Shown piece by piece: positions 57,925 to 64,000 of a stretch of 64,000 bases of DNA. The notes beneath the pieces are model-generated. The model saw only the letters and a program-made list of their open reading frames with translations. It had not been told where the DNA came from and ran no database searches. This DNA comes from Acanthosoma haemorrhoidale. Taxonomy: Eukaryota; Arthropoda; Insecta; Hemiptera; Acanthosomatidae. Position numbers and translations under genes: made by a program. The DNA lies in the NCBI GenBank assembly GCA_930367205.1, contig OV884011.1, forward strand, positions 143,093,937-143,157,936. The letters are read 5' to 3'. The first letter of the stretch is position 1. Each line of letters starts with the position of its first letter.

Positions 57925-58850
57925 TTATATATACGCGTCTACCCCCATCTCTGCCCTGTTTCTCCGTCTTGCGTGCAGCCTGAAGAGGATCTCGAATGGC
58001 GAGAACCCCGTTGTGGTGTGAATGGAATGGTTGTAAGCAGCCACCGCCTTCGGCATCGCCTTGTTCGCCTGCAATTCCTTTTCCGCCTGACATAGCCGCA
58101 GGTAATCACTCAATGTGCTATGTTGTCTTTATATTCCTCCTCTACTCTTCAGGTCCCCTGGGGTGTTAATATGCCACAGCACATCGAGAGTCCTCATTTC
58201 TACCCAAATGCTGGCATTATCGAATTCGCGGCCCCCGTAGGACGAGATCCGGTCCGGCACTGGAACTGGAACCACGTCCGTAACGCCTGTGTCACTGCGT
58301 TTGATGACTATTCGTTTACTAAATACGCCATGGCTACTTTACTAAACATGTCAATTCTAGTAACCAACTTATGCCCTCTCCAAGAGAAGGTATCTACTTA
58401 ACGGTGTTTCTGCTGTAGGCGTTTCTTCTTGTCTCCCCCGTGGTGGATGTCTGTCGTATGTTGTAGTGAGACACACTTCGCACGCCCCTATCACGTTCTG
58501 GATATTCTTCTTCATCCCCCACCAAAAGTACCGTCACTGTAACGCTCGTGACGTTTCCTGAACTCCTGGTTAGTTTTTTTAGTTTTTCCCTGGTGGTAGG
58601 CAAGCCTCACTTCCCGCTGCTGTTCCTCGTCACTGAGGTTCGGTACCATCGACGTACAGCGTATGAACGGCCTATCTACCCCGAGGCATTCTGTACGCCG
58701 GAGGTTTTGATCTGTTCCTAGACGGTGGCGTTCCCTACAAATAAGCCAGAGTGGGTATTCCCCGGTCGAGAGGCATCTTGTAACGCTTGAAAAAATTGAT
58801 CTCCCTTTATCCCTGGTTCCGACCGCCTGGTCAGTTTCATCAGTCAATAC
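57925..58850 (-). pseudogene. pol: Gypsy-like integrase, broken
   Basis: A zinc-finger-like remnant is suggested by RLAYHQGKTKKTNQE near 58600. A core stretch follows with DMFSKVAMAYL (after the first catalytic Asp) near 58350, and the 62-codon frame at 57925-58113 ends with MPKAVAAYNHSIHTTTGFSP and FEILF, the conserved AYN-xxH-xxTG-xSPFE motif following the catalytic Glu region. At least three frame breaks separate these. Element insertion is no longer possible. Confidence 0.8.
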
Positions 58851-58993
58851 GTTTTTGTTTTTCAGATTATCTGCCAGCCTTTGTCATATTTGATCTTTTC
58901 CGTGGTCTCCATTTCTGCCAGTCGTTCTTCCGCTGAACCCTCCCCTCACTGTTTCCGCGCGTACCGCCCCTTCCATTCTCCCCGGGCGTCTAT

Positions 58994-59439
58994 TCATGGA
59001 TAAATAGTCGGAGGTCCCCAGATGGCTCCCCTTCCTCTACCACATTCACGGTGATGGCTCGGGATTGCCAGTCTGCCACTACGTTTCCCTTCCCTGGCTT
59101 GTATACTATTTCCATATTGTACTGGGATAGAAATTCCTTCCACCACGTGACCCTTGCCAATGATTCCTTTAATTTTCCTACCCACTGGTCTGTGGTCGAT
59201 GTGTACTACGAATCTCCTGCCGAAAACATACGGACGAAAGTGGTCTCTAGCCCATATGATGCCTAGTAATTCTCGTTTTAAGGCTCTGTACCGCGCTTCA
59301 GTGTCTGTGAGTCGTCGACTCGCGTACGCCACCGGGCGCTCTCCGCCATCTCCCTTCTGCGACAACCCGGCTTCCAGTGCGTATTCGCTGGCATCGGTGG
59401 TGATGGTGAATAATTTGTGAAAATCGAGAAATGCCAGTG
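58994..59439 (-). pseudogene. pol: Gypsy-like RNase H
   Basis: FTITTDASEYALEAGLSQ carries the first catalytic Asp of Ty3/Gypsy RNase H. It is followed by RPVAYASRRLTDTEARYR and ELLGIIWARDHFRPYVFGR with the usual E-L-A-W and R-Y-L-G-type spacing, then VVHIDHRPV (normally TDHKPL). It is open for 123 codons to a stop at 58994, though the last third has lost its family pattern, suggesting a frameshift after HIDHRP. Confidence 0.84.
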
Positions 59440-60259
59440 GTTCTTCTTGTAATCATGACATGCATTTTCTGATGTTCTCCTCTATGATTGGTGTAATCAC
59501 CAACCTCCTACCCTTTCGCAGCAGATTACTAATAGGGACCAGATATGCTGCCATGTCCGGCACAAATCTCCGATAATAGATTGATCCGGTTTTTCCCTAA
59601 TAACGACTTCTCCATGGATAATTTGAGTCCGAAATGAGTCCGGAACTCTCCAATACACTTCTTATGTGAATACACTACACTTCAGATGCTCTACATGATC
59701 CGCCACCGTTCTACTAAAAACTAGCAGATCATCCATGTAGATCTGGCACACTTACTCATTGATTCCCCTCAGAACCTCATCAATTAGTCTCTGAAATGTA
59801 ATCGGGGCGTTTTTTAGCCCGAACGGCATCCGGGTAAATTCAAAGTGCCCTCTCTCGAATGTAAAGTTGGATTTGTGCTGGTCTCTTGAGATCTTAATTT
59901 GGCTCATCTTAAATCTAGGGTGCTGAACACTGTTGCTCCGTTAAGCCTGTTGAGTATGTCCTCAAACCGGGGAATCGGGTACTTTTCCTTAGTTGTATTT
60001 TCGGCTAACTTCCGATAGTCTATAACGATTCTATATTTTTCCGCCTTCTCCCTAGAGCTGTTTTCTTTCTCACCGACCACAGAGGGCTGTTATTTGGCGA
60101 AGTACTGTCTACAATGATTCCTTGCCGTTTGGCGCACTCTAGCTCCTCTCTATTGAGTTGACAGAGGCTTTCCCTCCAACCCGCTACTTGATTAATCGCT
60201 CCTATCCGCTCTCCGCCCCGAATGGCCCCATGGAATTTATAATAAACCTGATCTGCCAC
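59440..60259 (-). pseudogene. pol: Gypsy-like reverse transcriptase
   Basis: Begins with the usual ELECAKRQGIIVDS and SPNNSPLWSVRKK strand (normally SPWSSPVVPVKKK). It continues with a PIPRFEDILNRL segment, an FSTLDL motif A and the catalytic IYMDDLLVFSRTV (YMDD at 59728-59739 on the minus strand). The connector FVPDMAAYLVPISNLLRKG follows. Frameshifts separate these parts, but the catalytic box itself is intact. The role would be copying the element's RNA in the cytoplasmic particle. Confidence 0.84.
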
Positions 60260-60354
60260 TTGTTTCCCTTATTCTCTACGCTCGCACCTACCTGCCCCAA
60301 CAGGTCGCACATAACTATAACTTGGTACTCCCGGTACTTCTGGCGTCAACCCTG

Positions 60355-63121
60355 ATCTCCTCGGTGGTAAACGTTCAGACCCATCGACAAGTTCAACACG
60401 GGCTGCCTCAGTACTCCTCCTTCCTTCATTCTTTCTTAGCGGTCACGAATAAAATACGACAAATAACAAACGACAGAAAAGAAAATACTATCGGTCGCCA
60501 AATTTTGGTCTTCCGCACTCTCCGTGATCCCGAAATTCAGCCCCAGTTAATGTTTGTTGACTTAAAGAATAAAAAAAAGAGAGAAAGGTAACACGTGAAA
60601 GAACAACAACGAACTAGTGGACTTTAACTTTTATATATATATTATGTATGATGAATAATGTAACATATATAAAAGATGTTTTAATGATTCTAAGTGGCTT
60701 TGGAAATTTCTGTTCTTAGCTAATGCTTTGATAATTAAAATTTTTGGTATGGAATAGACTGTTAAAAATTATATCGTCCTTAAACTACTTATTTAACGGG
60801 GGCAAAACGAATATTCAGCCACTTTCTATTAATCTCGTCTTTCATGAAAGAATGTAGGGAGAGACAAAAGATCTCCTAAATCTCTAATATGGAATAGATG
60901 CCTCCATATCTGAAATGTTCGGTGAAAGTTGGTTGCAATCAATAATAATATTGATATTATTGTTTTATTAGACACTGTAAATTTATTGAGTCTTACTTAA
61001 AAGACCATTTACCTTTATTTTAAATTTTTGTAGGTTTAGCTGTATACAATTAAAACCAATATCGCATTTCAAAAATGAGGCCGCTTTACGAATTGGCTTT
61101 TTTCATCTTTTCTAGAAATTAATCAGATGAATGTTTCGACGTCACATATCGATTTGAAGATTTTCTAGTTACAGTGTTGTTTCATGTGGTGGGTACTGAT
61201 TTTAGATCGTTTTCTTTTAGAGAATTGAAAGGTTAATACTAGTTTTATTTATTTTTTCTTGCCAATAAATCCATTTTTTGTAAGGTTTGAATAAAAATTC
61301 CGAACCACTTCAGGGTAAAATGGATGCCAATTAAGGGTTTCTGTAATGACTCAACACAATCATTAAGGTATATAAATTAGAATAATTATGTTATTAGTGT
61401 TTCGAGGAAAATAAATGTATTATAATTATGCACTTTAATAACATTAAACTTTTTAACTACATTCCAATATCATGTACAACCAAATTACTCCTTTTTAAAA
61501 ATTTCATACAGAAAATACAAATGGCAATGTTTTTTGTTAACATTTCTTCGGCAAAATGAATAACTTTTTGCATCCTATCAATACTCAGTTGAAATGTCAT
61601 ATAATAAATAGTTACAAATTGATAAAGCTATACATATTGCAATCCCTACCATAGATAAGGTCCATAGGAGCAATTTTATAGAAAAGGGGAGTAAAAAACA
61701 GAGTACAGAAGCTGTGCTGTGTCGGAGGCATGGCCGGAGGCGAAAGCCGGAGCTTTATTTTCCTTGTCTTATTTTCCGATCCATATCAGCCCTAACTAAC
61801 TAATGTACCTTCTACCTGTTATTTCTCTCTCCTAGACAAGGGCCCTTTCTAACCCTTTAGTGATTTTTATCCATCCCTAAATACACGTGTATGATATGAT
61901 GGATGTCGAAATAGAACCTGTCAAGATAACTATCACATCCCTGATGTAATTTATTTTGCTCGTACTCCAGCTGTCAATTTTTTATGAAACCAATTAAGTA
62001 ATAATTTTACCGGTACTGCTTAAACATAAAATATACTGCCTATTATAGACAGCTAGACAATATGAACACGAAATGGCTTATTTTGTTACAAAATGAATTA
62101 ACTTGTGCTTGCCCGCCGCTTTTATTGTTCATAAAATATTAAAGTTTTCAATGGTATTAATCGTACTTTTCAGCTGCACATGAGAAGCAAAGATGCAAAA
62201 TGGGAACATTGGGATTTAGGTAATTATATATGTTTAGTTAGGATGTGGAGGAAGTGTGAGTCTGAATTAAGATTCACTATTATAATTATATATTTGTAAC
62301 CTAAAAAAAATTATATTTTTGCTAACGGCACATAATTATTGCACTAATATAACCTCTTTAATGCAATTTAATTTACATATCATAAACGTTTCTTCAATAT
62401 GTCGATCAAGCTGATAACTAAACCATTTATTAATGCCCATTGATGGCGCAGAAAACTGAACGTGCTTACACGGTACTAACTACCGTTTCGCCGCTAATTA
62501 CGTAATTTTTTTAAGTAGCCACTTTAAATATTTTAAAAATTGACAGTTGGTTTTTAAAAGAAAATAATTTGTCTTCATATTTTATTTGAAGACTTTTTCG
62601 TAATTGTTGGCAATTACAATTGCTCTTCAATTTTCAACTTTCGTGTGAACGACTTAAAAAAATGGATTTTACTGGTGTTTTTTAGTAGTTTAGCCAATTA
62701 TTTTATTTTATTTTAACTATCTAGCTTCAATAAAAGACTAATTATGGTGTGAGGAAGCTAAATGGTGAATGACATTGACCAAAAAAGTAACTGAAGTCAC
62801 ATTCGTTAGTCCACAATCTTTGAACATGATTTTGGCACAGTGTGGCCACTTATTTTTTTAGGAATATTGTATTTTTTTAAGTACTAGTTACTATGGACTC
62901 AACGATGTGAATTTTATTGGGATGTGGTGGGGAGATGCACGGGGTACGGGCCCACGGGGGGGGGGGGGGGTCTGGCCCACTAACTATAGGTGTTACTCCA
63001 GTCCCAACTACTGGGTAAACGTGTTCACAAGACACGAGAAATGATCAAAGGATTTTGATTTAAAAAAACATATTCCTACCAATTACATGGAATACTGCAG
63101 TGCACCGATGTTTTAACTAAA

Positions 63122-63123
<2 letters not shown>
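60355..63123. other. AT-rich spacer
   Basis: No recognised gene. The PBS-like sequence at 60488-60500 and a run of 15 G at 62956-62970 are the only notable points. A short GC-richer patch lies near 61710-61760. Confidence 0.5.
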
Positions 63124-63162
<39 letters not shown>

Positions 63163-64000
63163 CTTAGCTCTCAAACTTATAAAATAGGATGTGGGAAAAA
63201 TAAAGGAAAATTATTTTGGGCTAATGAGTGCCTTTCACTAAGGGGAGTCCCCCATTTGAAGGGTGTATGAGAAGGATATAGGGTGTGGGATGCCTGAAGG
63301 AGGCGGGTGGATTCGGGAAGGTAGTGAGAGTCTACCGAGGGTGGAGCCTAGGGGTACCTAGGCAATGGTTTGTAGTCGGCCAGGTCAAGCCTGGCCCGCC
63401 CCGGCAGGGGGCTGAAATAAGTCGGCCACTCGGCCGGAAGGTCTACCCTGCTTAAACAGGTAGATGGGGTCTTGTAGCTTCGGTTGAGTCGGCCGGGAGA
63501 TCGGCCTCGATATCTCGGCTGGGTGTAGTTCGTTCAGTCATCGGGTTCAATGACGTCGATCATCCTCCAGGCTTCGGCGGTCCAGCAGTGCTTCCATCTG
63601 ACGGGCATTGGTGGTGGTTGAAGGTCGGAGAATAGTGGGTTGTGGCTATGTCTGAGTGAGTCAAAAAATTTGATGTGCCTTCTCTTGATAAAATCTTGAA
63701 TGGTGAGCACTTCAAATTTTTTATGCATCTCGTCTGCCTTCATTCTGTCGAACGGGGTATGTTTGAGGGAGGTGCGGAGAACTCTGTTCTGAAATTGCTG
63801 GAGCGTTTGGAGAGTGTTAGGAGTCAGATACTTGAAGAGAGGGGTCCCATACATCAAAGCAGGTCTTAGGACGCTCTGGTATATCAGCAGCTTGAGGCGT
63901 ACCGATAAAGCCGGGCTGTGAAGTAGGTGTCCGAGGCTGAAGAATTGCTTCCTAACACTCTTTAATTTCTTGCCGAGATGCGTTGTGAACGACAAGTGCC
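63124..64000 (-). mobile_element. J1 non-LTR retrotransposon, 3' half, continuing past the window
   Basis: A run of 39 T (63124-63162) is the poly(A) tail of a minus-strand J1 copy. Then come the 3' UTR (63163-63533), matching 4810-5063 in reverse, and the RT C-terminus. The long pure tail and uninterrupted frame make this the youngest-looking J1 copy. The other end is outside the window. Confidence 0.9.
63534..64000 (-). CDS. J1 reverse transcriptase C-terminal region (partial, open to window edge)
   Basis: About 155 codons without a stop, from the window edge to TGA at 63534. Landmarks are HLSFTTHLGKKLKSVRKQF, LRPALMYGTPLFKYL, LQTLQQFQNRVLRTSL, FEVLTIQDFIKRRHIKFFDSL and a proline-rich PLFSDLQPPPMPVRWKHCW close to the end. 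It aligns without gaps with 4386-4720 and supplies the C-terminal end lost there. The protein would be the RT of an autonomous element; whether the upstream part is intact cannot be seen. It is the only J-group frame here without visible damage. Confidence 0.86.
   Translation of the reverse strand, partial: HLSFTTHLGKKLKSVRKQFFSLGHLLHSPALSVRLKLLIYQSVLRPALMYGTPLFKYLTPNTLQTLQQFQNRVLRTSLKHTPFDRMKADEMHKKFEVLTIQDFIKRRHIKFFDSLRHSHNPLFSDLQPPPMPVRWKHCWTAEAWRMIDVIEPDD

Larger units (their letters stand above)
57925..60290 (-). mobile_element. Gypsy-like LTR retrotransposon, pol remnant
   Basis: Minus-strand RT, RNase H and integrase in the Ty3/Gypsy order, GC-richer than its flanks, with many frameshifts and stops. 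Gag and protease were not found. LTRs were not recognised, although a primer-binding-site-like TGGCGACCGATAG sits at 60488-60500 only about 230 bp upstream of RT. If real, gag and protease have been deleted. No envelope-like frame was seen. Confidence 0.82.

Noticed and set aside
1..64000. CRISPR arrays, bacterial operons, rRNA genes, telomeric TTAGG arrays
   Set aside because: None seen; all coding remnants are metazoan retrotransposon types.

Overview
The window reads as nuclear DNA of an animal, most likely an insect. It is strongly AT-rich with long homopolymer runs and contains no operons, rRNA genes or tightly packed genes. The recognisable content is almost all metazoan retrotransposon debris: Jockey-like non-LTR elements with an apurinic-type endonuclease plus reverse transcriptase, one BEL/Pao element, one Gypsy-like element and two related families of solo-LTR-like repeats. 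A hemipteran-type genome would fit, but that is an inference. No complete host gene was found; a few short open stretches next to good splice-site sequences are offered as candidate exons.

Three non-LTR groups recur, named here J1, J2 and J3. J1 is a long copy at 2481-5089 (+), a 3' half running off the right edge at 63124-64000 (-), and 3'-tail fragments near 1.6, 19.5 and 34.0 kb. J2 is seen mostly as 3' ends, at 1-144 (-, RT fragment), 1643-1996 (rearranged), 9965-10593 (+), 16470-17020 (-), 22820-23320 (-), 41155-41275 (+), 43985-44345 (-) and 48631-48758 (-). J3 lies at 17690-18523, 22095-22760, 38373-38735 and 44950-46633 (all +). All copies are dead: 5'-truncated, internally deleted or frameshifted. 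Five keep target-site duplications of 9 to 13 bp that define their ends exactly.

LTR elements are concentrated on the right. A BEL/Pao element on the minus strand has a 291-bp 5' LTR (55729-56019), a primer-binding site matching tRNA-Lys over 18 bases, and a broken gag (53877-54895). Its leader carries another family's solo LTR (54979-55493), and its gag carries a tiny poly(A)-tailed retroposon with its own target duplication. A Gypsy-like pol (minus strand, 57925-60290) keeps a YMDD box, an RNase H and integrase pieces, but is frameshifted. Related LTR-like repeats lie at 17030-17546, 39790-40500 (-) and 46665-47345 (+); the last contains a (CT)42 microsatellite that appears to have grown from the LTR's own pyrimidine-rich start region.

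The remaining DNA is AT-rich spacer with isolated GC-richer blocks that I could not assign. The most unusual non-coding object is a roughly 260-bp imperfect palindrome at 21377-21636 whose two arms each look like a tRNA gene, head to head. The best host-gene candidate is a 225-bp open stretch at 20979-21203 ending exactly at a GTAAGT donor.
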